Assembly (NCBI GenBank): GCA_009774535.1
Contig: VSNY01000158.1
Span: forward strand, 1 to 9,163
DNA from: Lachnospiraceae bacterium
Lineage (GTDB): Bacteria; Bacillota; Clostridia; Lachnospirales; Lachnospiraceae
Direction: 5' to 3'
DNA length: 9,163 bases
The first letter of the stretch is position 1. Each line of letters begins with the position of its first letter. The notes beneath the pieces were generated by a model. That model was not told the DNA's origin and did no database searches. It was given only the letters and a program-made list of their open reading frames with translations. A program made the translations under genes and the position numbers. Of the stretch, positions 1 to 6,471 are shown piece after piece.

Positions 1-324
1 TAATATGACAGCGCATAGTAATCGTACTTTAATTTTCAAAAAATCATTTGTAAATACTTTTATTCTTTTTTCTTGCAATCAGAAAACTCTCTCCAATAAC
101 ATTTATCCAAGTTACATTCAAAATATGTATTGTTCATTCTAATAACTCATTTTTTTGCTGAAAATAGATTCTTTACACTTATTTCTTGAATTTGAGGACA
201 TAAAATTTTTACCTATTATTCCAAAAGATCATTTTTATCCTAATTATATCTTTTTATAATTATAACTTCAACAAAATAATTTTGCATATATCTTTTATCT
301 TTGTTGTCTTCTGTGAAAATCAAA
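1..324. other. AT-rich stretch without a recognisable gene
   Basis: This block is clearly richer in A and T than the rest of the window and has no open frame of useful length on either strand. There are many short A/T runs and a 12-base palindrome at 254-265 (TTATAATTATAA) that looks like a -10 box on both strands, but no matching -35 box lies at a proper distance on either side. It is most simply an intergenic region downstream of the protease gene. The end or start of a neighbouring gene beyond the left edge cannot be judged. Confidence 0.6.
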
Positions 325-360
325 TCAGCGGAATACCTAATTTTACAAGTATTCCGCTGA
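325..360 (-). terminator. Intrinsic terminator after the S8 protease gene
   Basis: A perfect 12-bp inverted repeat (arms 325-336 and 349-360, TCAGCGGAATAC and its complement) encloses a 12-base loop. Read on the minus strand, the second arm is followed by a T-rich stretch (TTTGATTTT). This is the expected layout of a Rho-independent terminator for the gene ending at 406. The T tract is interrupted, so efficiency is uncertain; there is no T run on the other side, so it is not obviously bidirectional. Confidence 0.7.
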
Positions 361-374
361 CTCTAACCTCACAT

Positions 375-406
375 ATTATTGAAAAAAAGAGCAATTTTTC
401 AATAAT
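375..406 (-). repeat. Second perfect hairpin directly at the protease stop codon
   Basis: Arms at 375-386 and 395-406 form a perfect 12-bp inverted repeat (ATTATTGAAAAA and its complement) with an 8-base loop. The distal arm reaches the first base position of the stop codon of the protease gene. The stem is almost all A-T pairs, so it is weaker than the GC-richer hairpin 15 bases further downstream. It may help to protect the mRNA 3' end or act as part of a double terminator. Confidence 0.55.
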
Positions 407-2091
407 CACACATTCCTAAAATTCTCAAACGTCTTATACAAATCCAGCTGTCCCCAGCCCCATTCCCGGTTCGGATATTCCCTGGACTCCTCCCGCACCG
501 CGCCGCGGATAAAATAATTCTTAATGTTCGCCGTCGTGACCGAAAGATCATTGCGTCTGACCCCGGTCCACTCCAGCATCAGCGCCCCGGCTCCTGCCGT
601 AATTGCTGCTGCTACGCTTGTTCCGCTGCGTGTCTCGAACTTTCCTTCTCCAACCGGGCCATATACATCTACGGCAGGGGCTGCGATATCCGGCTTAATT
701 TCCCTCGTTGCCGTATAGCCGCGTCCGGACTCAAAATAAATGCTCCCGTCCAGGCCGTTGTAGCCTGCAACCGTAATCGGCGCCTGGGCATCTGACGGTA
801 CGGTAATCGTTGTATCCGGATTAGACCGGATAAAAAATACTTCCCCGGATATCATATCTTCCATCGGAAGCCATACATGATAGATCCCGTCTGCAAAATT
901 CCGCACGGATACGCTCAGCACCCAGATCCCTGAGATCGGCTTATGGAATCTGATATAAATCAGCTCATTACGGTTCGCCGCGCCTGTTAACAGGTAATCA
1001 ACCGTCACCATCGTTCCTTCAAATAAAAACCGATACTCCGTATGACTGCCCGGCGCAGTCGGCAGTGCGTTAAAGCGCTCTCCGGTCGGAGAAATTACGG
1101 TAACTTCATATAGTTCCGGCGCCTCTGCCCACATTTCCGCGATAAAACCTTCCACGCCTTCGGACACACTGATCTCCACGCGCTCCTGCGCGTTTTGTCC
1201 AGTGATTCCGCCTTGGAAATGATGCCTTTTGTCCGCTTCGTTTCCGCAGGCAACCGCCACGCAGCGCTGCCTGCGGGTGGAGACTTCATTTAAGGTGTGT
1301 GCTAACGGGCTTGCGCCGCCGCGGTTGCCCATATTAGTACCAAGCGCGATACAGATCGACAGAGGCTTGCGCAGCTCGATCGCCAGCATATTCAGATAGC
1401 GGATGCCGGCCATAATGTCATTTTCCTGAAAAACCGGCGTTTCATCCGGAATATAATAAAAATCTTTCAAATACTGTTTTGCCGGTTTTAACTGCACAAA
1501 TGCAATATCACATTCCGGCGCTGCTCCGCTGAACTGGTTTTTAAAGTCTTCCGAGCCTGCCGCCAGCGCTGCCAGAAAGGTTCCGTGACCGTCTGCAAAC
1601 GGGATTTTCGCAGTCATGGAATCATGATTTGCCTGCAGTTCTTCGTTAATCTGTTCCCTTGTATATTCGGTGCCATACAAAAATCCTCTTGGCGGCATAC
1701 CGCTGCGTTCTTTCTGGTTCCAGATCCGTTCTACACGCGTTGTGCCATCCGAATTGCAAAATAACGGGTTGGTATAATCAAAATCAGTATCGATAAACCC
1801 CATCAAAACTCCCTGTCCCGTCAATGCCAGATTTGGCTGATCACGCACTTTTAAAATACCGCTTTCTCCTAATGCGACATTATTTAACAGACCGAAGCAC
1901 TTTGGAATCACACCATAAGAAAAATTTCCCGTTTTCATCTCCCTGCCGCGCATATGATCATAGACGGCCACATAATCCTCATCCAATTCCTGTACGCAGT
2001 AATCTCCGGGCGGAATGTCTTCCATAAATTCATTGGTTGCAAGAAAATCAAAATAATCATTGGAATAAACAGCTTCTTCACAATCCGGCAT
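406..2091 (-). CDS. Csp-like subtilisin family (S8) serine protease, no signal peptide
   Basis: This is a 561-residue subtilase resembling the clostridial Csp germination proteases, which in related species act on the spore cortex hydrolase SleC. The first ~75 residues look like a Csp prodomain, ending near the IPKCFGLL segment. The triad is visible: Asp101 (FIDTD), His169 (DGHGTF) and Ser492 (SGTSVAAA), with oxyanion Asn284 (ACGNEAD). Residues ~300-430, between Asn284 and Ser492, match the place where Csp proteins carry an inserted jelly-roll domain. There is no signal peptide or membrane segment, which fits a cytosolic or spore-packaged enzyme. The usual DTG after the catalytic Asp is DTD here (Asp103). 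Two in-frame ATGs exist; AGGAG touches the first (2097) but stands 6 bases from the second (2091), so 2091 is preferred. It is a single-gene unit flanked by terminators. The family is certain; a germination role is inferred, and a general intracellular protease is the alternative. Confidence 0.88.
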   Translation of the reverse strand: MPDCEEAVYSNDYFDFLATNEFMEDIPPGDYCVQELDEDYVAVYDHMRGREMKTGNFSYGVIPKCFGLLNNVALGESGILKVRDQPNLALTGQGVLMGFIDTDFDYTNPLFCNSDGTTRVERIWNQKERSGMPPRGFLYGTEYTREQINEELQANHDSMTAKIPFADGHGTFLAALAAGSEDFKNQFSGAAPECDIAFVQLKPAKQYLKDFYYIPDETPVFQENDIMAGIRYLNMLAIELRKPLSICIALGTNMGNRGGASPLAHTLNEVSTRRQRCVAVACGNEADKRHHFQGGITGQNAQERVEISVSEGVEGFIAEMWAEAPELYEVTVISPTGERFNALPTAPGSHTEYRFLFEGTMVTVDYLLTGAANRNELIYIRFHKPISGIWVLSVSVRNFADGIYHVWLPMEDMISGEVFFIRSNPDTTITVPSDAQAPITVAGYNGLDGSIYFESGRGYTATREIKPDIAAPAVDVYGPVGEGKFETRSGTSVAAAITAGAGALMLEWTGVRRNDLSVTTANIKNYFIRGAVREESREYPNREWGWGQLDLYKTFENFRNV

Positions 2092-2097
2092 ATACAT

Positions 2098-2102
2098 CTC
2101 CT
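2098..2102 (-). promoter_or_regulatory. Ribosome binding site that fixes the protease start
   Basis: AGGAG lies immediately against the ATG at 2097, with no spacing, but 6 bases from the in-frame ATG at 2091. Normal spacing is 5-9 bases, so translation should begin at 2091 and the first two codons of the longer frame are probably not used. Confidence 0.7.
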
Positions 2103-2120
2103 GGCATTTTCGTTCTATAC

Positions 2121-2149
2121 TATCATATGAAAGCCTGGGAAAAAGGTCC
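2121..2149 (-). promoter_or_regulatory. Possible sigma-K/sigma-E type promoter of the protease gene
   Basis: On the minus strand CATATGATA (2121-2129) fits the sigma-K -10 pattern CATA-N3-TA and matches the sigma-E -10 CATACAAT at 6 of 8 positions in its first eight bases. An AC dinucleotide, the core of the sigma-K -35 element, lies 16 bases upstream (2146-2147, within GGACCT). Transcription would start near 2114, leaving a short leader with the ribosome site at 2098-2102. No good sigma-A -35 box was seen at the right distance. The consensus is short, so chance agreement is possible. Confidence 0.35.
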
Positions 2150-2204
2150 TTACTTTATAACTGTTCCATAAATGTCCGTGTTTGATTAGAACGTCTTTTT
2201 TCAT

Positions 2205-2275
2205 AAAAAAACTGCCAATCCATAATCTGCAAACACTGCTTAACATGCAAGTAATGCAAATAATGACTGACAGTT
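2205..2275 (-). terminator. Probable intrinsic terminator of the clpX-DUF6106 unit
   Basis: On the minus strand, the arm at 2263-2275 (AACTGTCAGTCAT) can pair with the arm at 2210-2223, with one bulged G and two G-U pairs. The second arm runs straight into seven Ts (2205-2211), two of which take part in the stem. The apex of about 40 bases can itself fold partly (ACTTGC against GCAGT). It lies 12 bases after the stop of the DUF6106-like gene and before the protease promoter. The large loop lowers confidence. Confidence 0.5.
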
Positions 2276-2286
2276 CCTGCCATACT

Positions 2287-2790
2287 CTAATCTGAAAATA
2301 CGACGCTTGCATGGTGGATCTTCACTTCATCCAGCATGGCTTTCGACGGCTCGACTTTTACTTCCTGCAGCATTCCCTGGCTTGCAAAGATCATACTGTA
2401 AATCGTATGCTCCGGATTGCCTGAAGAATAGTCACGTACTTGTAATTGCGGATTGGAATGATATCCATCCAGCTTATGCGACTGAACCGGCGCCATACAC
2501 TGCAGTTCGCTTAATGTATAGGACGCGAGTTTTTTCCGTTTGCTTTTGTTTTTTACGACTGCGATGTCCAGTTCATCTGACACAAGCAGATATTCATACT
2601 CCCGGTAACGGTTTTTTAATGTTGTAAAACTAACCGGAATCATAACGATGCCAAGCAGCAAAAAGAGTGCCTGAAACATGGCGCCGAACAGCAATAACGC
2701 CATCGTAACGGCAATCAGGACAATGCCCAGCTGTTTCCCTTTCACATCTTTTTCATCATGGACAATTACCTCCGCATATGACTCAGACAT
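2287..2790 (-). CDS. DUF6106-like small membrane protein
   Basis: This is a 167-residue protein of unknown function. It has a short charged cytoplasmic N-terminus, then two adjoining hydrophobic segments (about residues 21-38 and 40-57) that would form a helical hairpin, then a soluble domain of about 110 residues. That domain holds the YEYLLVSDELDI and NKSKRKK stretches, rich in beta character and reminiscent of membrane-linked PH-like domains. From memory the layout and the 'PVxSHxLD...YSSG' pattern fit the DUF6106 family of clostridia. The longer reading frame starting at 2826 would overlap clpX. AAGGAGG (2796-2802) sits 5 bases before the ATG at 2790, so this start is chosen. The gene follows clpX by 22 bases and very likely shares its transcript, with a terminator just downstream. 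No enzymatic motif is visible. Confidence 0.8.
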   Translation of the reverse strand: MSESYAEVIVHDEKDVKGKQLGIVLIAVTMALLLFGAMFQALFLLLGIVMIPVSFTTLKNRYREYEYLLVSDELDIAVVKNKSKRKKLASYTLSELQCMAPVQSHKLDGYHSNPQLQVRDYSSGNPEHTIYSMIFASQGMLQEVKVEPSKAMLDEVKIHHASVVFSD

Positions 2791-2795
2791 TTGTT

Positions 2796-2802
2796 CCTCC
2801 TT
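2796..2802 (-). promoter_or_regulatory. Strong ribosome binding site deciding the DUF6106 start
   Basis: AAGGAGG is a near-perfect Shine-Dalgarno sequence, 5 bases from the ATG at 2790. It rules out the upstream ATG at 2826, which would lie inside the end of clpX. It also shows that the gene has its own efficient initiation within the clpX transcript. Confidence 0.8.
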
Positions 2803-2812
2803 CTCGTCCTGC

Positions 2813-4261
2813 TCAGCCCGCTCCAAGGCTTCCTCTGGCGTGTTCCGGCAGCCCGCAGACGCCGCGCATCGTAATCAGCGGCCCGCCTTTTCCTTCTACA
2901 TAGTCACCTGTAATCGTTACAATCCCAATATTGTCATCTTTTGGGATTTCATACATAATATCAAGCATAAATTCTTCTAAAATCGCACGCAGCGCTCTGG
3001 CGCCTACTTTCTTTTCTTTTGCCTTTTTGGCGATCGCATGCAGCGCTTCTTCTTCAAATTCCAGCTTCACCTCATCGTAGTCCAGCAGCTTTTGATACTG
3101 ACGGATAATTGCATTTTTCGGCTCCGCCAGAATCCGTACAAGCATATCCTCCGTCAGCGCCTCGAGTGAAAACAAGATCGGAAGCCTTCCGATAAACTCC
3201 GGAATCATGCCAAACTTGCGGATATCTTCTACCGTTACTTTGGACAGCAGATTTTCTTCTTTATCATACTTATCTTTTAAATCTGCCTGAAACCCGATCG
3301 ATGACGCCCGATTCAGACGCTCTTTAATAATTTCATCCAAATCCGGAAACGCGCCGCCGCAAATAAATAAAATATCTTTTGTATTGACCGTCGTCATCGG
3401 CACCATTGCATTTTTGCTGCTGGCGCCGACAGGTACTTCCACTTCCGCGCCTTCTAACAGCTTCAGCATCCCCTGCTGGACGGATTCCCCGCTGACATCA
3501 CGCTGGTGTGTATTTCTTTTTTTTGCAATCTTATCAATTTCATCAATAAAAATAATGCCATGTTCCGCACGTTCCACATCGTTTTCTGCCGCAGCAAGCA
3601 GCTTGGATACGACGCTTTCAATATCATCCCCGATATAGCCGGCCTCTGTCAGTGACGTTGCATCCGTAATCGCAAGCGGCACATCCAAAAGCTTCGCAAG
3701 TGTCTTGACCAGATAAGTCTTGCCGGAACCAGTCGGCCCGACCATCAGCATATTTGATTTTTCAATCTCGATCTCGTCTTTCCGGTCGCTGCCGATCCGC
3801 TTATAATGATTGTAAACGGCTACGGACATCACTTTTTTTGCATGCTCCTGTCCGACGACATAATCATCCAGCTTGGCTTTGATCTTATGCGGAGCCGGAA
3901 TGGCATGGATATCAAATACCGGAGCTTCTTTTGCTTCCTTTGGTTTTTTCTTTTTGATCTTTTTTGCGTTTGGCATCATATTCTGCAGGTCCGACAGGTT
4001 GATCATACTGATATTCGGCATTCTGCCGCCCATATTCTGCATCGGCCCCAGGATATCATCCAGACGGAACCCCGACTGGTTCATGCCGTCAAACGTGCGC
4101 TGCATACAGTCCTGACAGATACAGATATTGTTCGGAATCTTAATCATCTTACCTGCCTTACTCTCCGGACGGTGACAGATATAGCAGACTTCCTCATAAT
4201 CGTCTTCTTTTTCTTCTTTGGATTCATTTAAATCCACTTCCCTAAAATCTTGTTCTGACAT
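2813..4261 (-). CDS. clpX: ATP-dependent Clp protease ATP-binding subunit ClpX, divergent type
   Basis: ClpX is an AAA+ unfoldase that feeds substrates to ClpP in the cytosol. At 482 residues it is longer than the usual ~420. Seen in order: a C4 zinc-binding domain (Cys26, Cys29, Cys49, Cys52); a Met- and Lys-rich linker (about 60-115); Walker A GPTGSGKT (175-182); pore loop GYIG (208-211, usually GYVG); Walker B IIFIDE (236-241); pore-2 loop RDVSGE (254-259); ClpP-docking IGF (322-324); arginine finger in EFIGRLP (Arg359); sensor 2 GARALR (420-425). The segment at about 276-296, where E. coli ClpX has the basic RKH loop that handles ssrA-tagged substrates, reads VPVGASSKNAMVP and has no RKH. 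The last ~15 residues form a Gly/Arg-containing tail beyond the usual end. No clpP, tig or lon is adjacent, so this is probably a second ClpX. GGAG lies 11 bases before the ATG, a rather long spacing. Confidence 0.93.
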   Translation of the reverse strand: MSEQDFREVDLNESKEEKEDDYEEVCYICHRPESKAGKMIKIPNNICICQDCMQRTFDGMNQSGFRLDDILGPMQNMGGRMPNISMINLSDLQNMMPNAKKIKKKKPKEAKEAPVFDIHAIPAPHKIKAKLDDYVVGQEHAKKVMSVAVYNHYKRIGSDRKDEIEIEKSNMLMVGPTGSGKTYLVKTLAKLLDVPLAITDATSLTEAGYIGDDIESVVSKLLAAAENDVERAEHGIIFIDEIDKIAKKRNTHQRDVSGESVQQGMLKLLEGAEVEVPVGASSKNAMVPMTTVNTKDILFICGGAFPDLDEIIKERLNRASSIGFQADLKDKYDKEENLLSKVTVEDIRKFGMIPEFIGRLPILFSLEALTEDMLVRILAEPKNAIIRQYQKLLDYDEVKLEFEEEALHAIAKKAKEKKVGARALRAILEEFMLDIMYEIPKDDNIGIVTITGDYVEGKGGPLITMRGVCGLPEHARGSLGAG

Positions 4262-4310
4262 GATCCATCCAACTCCATTCTATTTTTCGTTATCAAAAGC
4301 CGACAATACT

Positions 4311-4339
4311 ATTATAAAAAAGTCTCTGCTGTTTGGCAA
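4311..4339 (-). promoter_or_regulatory. Sigma-A type promoter of clpX
   Basis: On the minus strand TTGCCA (4334-4339, 5 of 6 bases of the -35 consensus) is followed by exactly 17 bases and then TATAAT (4311-4316, perfect -10). Transcription should begin near 4304, giving a leader of about 42 bases to the clpX ATG. The -35 box lies inside one arm of a 9-bp inverted repeat, and the spacer holds the T tract of the hydrolase terminator. Confidence 0.8.
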
Positions 4340-4351
4340 CTGGTACAGAGA
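4316..4351 (-). terminator. Weak intrinsic terminator of the hydrolase gene
   Basis: On the minus strand TCTCTG (arm 4346-4351) pairs with CAGAGA (arm 4323-4328) around a 17-base loop, followed by CTTTTTT (4316-4322). The stem has only 6 bp, although CTGT and ACAG in the loop offer further pairing. It lies about 35 bases after the hydrolase stop. The T tract is also the spacer and -10 edge of the clpX promoter. Termination may be partial. Confidence 0.45.
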
Positions 4352-4379
4352 AATTTAATAATTTATTTAGAGTTGCCAA
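4333..4379. repeat. Perfect 9-bp inverted repeat around the clpX -35 box
   Basis: TTGGCAACT (4333-4341) and its exact complement AGTTGCCAA (4371-4379) are separated by 29 bases. One arm contains the -35 box of clpX. It could be a pair of half-sites for a regulator of clpX, or a hairpin in the hydrolase 3' UTR that competes with the terminator stem, because each stem has an arm of the other in its loop. It does not resemble the CIRCE element of HrcA or the direct heptamer repeats of CtsR. Confidence 0.5.
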
Positions 4380-4384
4380 TCACC

Positions 4385-5692
4385 CTATTCCGCTTCATTC
4401 CCGTACAGATCCTCCTCTTCCTGCATTGTAAAAGTCTGTTTGCGCCTAAGATCCAGGACACGCAGAAATTTCCCTGCTTCTTCCCATGCCTTTTTGGATT
4501 CCTGCAGCATCAGTTCACCCATCTGAAAGACATGGAACATCCCTTCATAAATACTTAACCGTACCTTAACGCCTGCTTCTTTTGCCTTTTTTGCCAGTGA
4601 AACCGAATCGCTTAGCAGCATCTCAATGGAACCGACCTGGATCAGCATTGGCGGAAATCCTTCATAGGAACCAAATAACGGGGATATATAAGGATTGCGC
4701 GGATCTTCGTCCCCGACGTAGTCCCGGTTATAGATCATACTTTCTTTTGTATTGCCAAATAACGGATCTTTTGTAAAGTTAGTCTCATAGGACTCCCCGC
4801 TTGCGGTAAGGTCTGTCCACGGAGACATTAAGATCAGGCCCTCCGGCAGCGCCATCCCATGATCTTTTAAATACAGACACAAACCAAGGGCCAGCCCGCC
4901 CCCGGCGGAATCACCTGCAACGACGATTTTTTCCGGTACACATCCGCTTTTCAGCAGCCAGTTCCATGCGTCCACCGCATCTTCCAGTGCGGCAGGATAC
5001 GGATCTTGCGGCGCTACCCGGTAGTCCGGCGTAAATACATTGATCCCGCCGCCGATCTCATTGTACAGTCCGGCAAACGAACGGTATTTATTACGCATCG
5101 CGCCAATATAGCCTCCGCCGTGCAGCTGTAAAACTACCCGGTTCAGATTCGGATTCTGCGCCAGACTTAACAGCTGCGCTCTGCACCGTGGCAGGTCAAT
5201 CTGCGTCTGATGAAAACAGGCAGGACATTTCCAGGGGGGTTCTACAAGATTTTTGCGGATTTCCCCATTTTGAATTTTCGGCCCGATCAGCCGGTCTGCC
5301 GTCATCCGCGCGATCATGTCCCGCACAAAAGCGGCAAACATGCTGCTCTTTCTTTCTTCTTTTTTTTCTTCTTTTTCAATTTCTATTTCTTTTCCATTTG
5401 CTGCGTAAACTTTCGTATGATTGTTTTCGATCTCTTTCGCGCTTTCTTTCTTATGATCGTTTTCATTTTCTTTCGCGTTTTCCTTCATATGATCATTTTC
5501 GTTTTCGTTCGCACTTTTTTTCATACGATCGTTTTCGATTTCTCCCGCGCTTTCTTTTGTAAGATCGTTTTCGTTGATTTGATCCTTTTCAAATTCTTTC
5601 ACAATTTCTTTCGTATATTCTTTTTTGATTTCTCTATTAGTTTCCCCAGCCGCTTGCGGAGATAAATTTTGTTTTACTATATTTTCAGCCAT
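4385..5692 (-). CDS. HSL-type alpha/beta hydrolase with repetitive N-terminal extension
   Basis: This is a 435-residue esterase/lipase-like enzyme of the hormone-sensitive-lipase (alpha/beta hydrolase fold-3) family, which cleaves carboxylic esters. The catalytic domain begins near residue 118. It has the oxyanion motif HGGGY (191-195), the nucleophile motif GDSAGGG (Ser262), an acidic residue in GSIEMLL (probably Glu357, where Asp is more usual) and the catalytic His387 in GMFHVF. There is no signal peptide. A CPAC pair lies near residues 156-159. The first ~117 residues are very rich in Lys, Glu and Asn and contain five 12-residue repeats (41-100), so they are probably disordered or a charged helix. 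ATG 5692 is preferred over TTG 5698: AGAAGGG (5702-5708) is 9 bases from the former but only 3 from the latter. A start at the ATG of residue 118, giving a family-sized protein of ~318 residues, is the main alternative. It is the last gene of the acyltransferase-membrane protein unit. Confidence 0.88.
   Translation of the reverse strand: MAENIVKQNLSPQAAGETNREIKKEYTKEIVKEFEKDQINENDLTKESAGEIENDRMKKSANENENDHMKENAKENENDHKKESAKEIENNHTKVYAANGKEIEIEKEEKKEERKSSMFAAFVRDMIARMTADRLIGPKIQNGEIRKNLVEPPWKCPACFHQTQIDLPRCRAQLLSLAQNPNLNRVVLQLHGGGYIGAMRNKYRSFAGLYNEIGGGINVFTPDYRVAPQDPYPAALEDAVDAWNWLLKSGCVPEKIVVAGDSAGGGLALGLCLYLKDHGMALPEGLILMSPWTDLTASGESYETNFTKDPLFGNTKESMIYNRDYVGDEDPRNPYISPLFGSYEGFPPMLIQVGSIEMLLSDSVSLAKKAKEAGVKVRLSIYEGMFHVFQMGELMLQESKKAWEEAGKFLRVLDLRRKQTFTMQEEEDLYGNEAE
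5393..5572 (-). repeat. Five tandem 36-bp units encoding 12-residue repeats
   Basis: Five in-frame units of 36 bases code for the register ENDxxKxxAxEx: ENDLTKESAGEI, ENDRMKKSANEN, ENDHMKENAKEN, ENDHKKESAKEI, ENNHTKVYAANG. The DNA shows the same period; GATCGTTTTC or a one-base variant recurs on the plus strand. Units differ by several substitutions, so the array is diverged. Sequence on the upstream side (QKDQIN, KEIVKEF region) looks like further decayed relatives. Such arrays can change in copy number by slippage. Confidence 0.85.
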
Positions 5693-5796
5693 AGTCAATT
5701 TCCCTTCTGGTCTGCATTCACCCTGTCCCGCCTGCCGCGGATATTCATCCGAAACGGTTCAGGCACGCGCAGAGACATTCCGGTTCCTGCTTTCAC

Positions 5797-6471
5797 CTAC
5801 ATTACATGAAACCGTCTCTTTAGTTCATTTCTCGCACGTCTCCCCCCGATAATAAACGCCGCCAGAAACATTACAATCGAAAGCCCGAATGCCACATAGC
5901 TCATCAGCGGCTTTTCAATAATCCCGAACAAACTAAGCAGCACACAAAGGCCGCTGCATAGGATCATAAAAATCTGAAACAGCAGGTAACTCTGCCAGTT
6001 GCGAATATTGACGAACATCATTGCCACAATCATCGCATCCACAGTGATCAGCGCCAGCGGTATCGCATAGTTCAGCGACCAGTGCGTAAATCCGAACACG
6101 TAATCAATAAGCACCATATAAGCGGCGCCGCATGCCACTCCGGTCAGCGCTTTGCTGCGGTATCCCGCATGTTGGTTTTGAATAAAGAAAAACAGAATGA
6201 GCAATGTATATCCAAGACCGCCGACTACAATCCCACTCCACCAGATATCGCCTTTTTGCATATAGTTAATAAGCACCGCAAGCGCCCCAAGCACAATATC
6301 CAAAAACAAAATAATTCTGCCAATCAGCTCCAGTTTTCTCCCTTTCAGACGGATATCCGGATACCGCTCCGCTGCCGCTGCTTCACCTTCTGCTTCCACG
6401 ACGCATTTACAGAGCGGGCATACATCTGTCTGATCTACAATCTTCACTCCGCAATGCAGACATCTACTCAT
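5797..6471 (-). CDS. Zinc-ribbon six-helix membrane protein (DUF6320-like)
   Basis: This 224-residue protein has no known reaction. It opens with a zinc ribbon: CLHC (Cys4, Cys7) and CPLC (Cys18, Cys21, with an extra Cys23), followed by an acidic Ala/Glu linker. About six hydrophobic segments follow (roughly residues 50-70, 77-97, 106-126, 133-155, 161-182, 188-208) and a strongly basic C-terminal end (RRARNELKRR), which suggests a cytoplasmic tail. From memory this matches the DUF6320 family, which I recall near acyltransferase and alpha/beta hydrolase genes in Lachnospiraceae. The ATG overlaps the acyltransferase stop by 8 bases (ATGAGTAG), with GGGGTG 5 bases upstream, so translation is probably coupled. 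The hydrolase gene starts about 100 bases downstream with no terminator between. A scaffold or membrane anchor for the two neighbouring enzymes is a guess from context. Confidence 0.82.
   Translation of the reverse strand: MSRCLHCGVKIVDQTDVCPLCKCVVEAEGEAAAAERYPDIRLKGRKLELIGRIILFLDIVLGALAVLINYMQKGDIWWSGIVVGGLGYTLLILFFFIQNQHAGYRSKALTGVACGAAYMVLIDYVFGFTHWSLNYAIPLALITVDAMIVAMMFVNIRNWQSYLLFQIFMILCSGLCVLLSLFGIIEKPLMSYVAFGLSIVMFLAAFIIGGRRARNELKRRFHVM

Noticed and set aside
254..265. AT palindrome TTATAATTATAA as a bidirectional promoter
   Set aside because: No -35 element lies 16-18 bases away on either strand, and such palindromes are expected by chance in so AT-rich a stretch.
2115..2312. A 65-codon minus-strand frame after the DUF6106-like gene
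   Set aside because: It starts inside that gene without a ribosome site and runs across the terminator and the protease promoter. The sequence has no recognisable protein character.
3806..4231. A 141-codon plus-strand frame inside clpX
   Set aside because: It is antisense to a clearly conserved ClpX coding region and has no ribosome site. Its hydrophobic end is the mirror of the Lys/Glu-rich ClpX N-terminus.
5188..5665. Two plus-strand frames (5188-5562, 5210-5665) rich in Phe, Arg and Ser across the hydrolase repeats
   Set aside because: They are antisense to the 36-bp repeats, which are multiples of three and lack stops in several frames. The products are low-complexity Phe-rich strings without a ribosome site.
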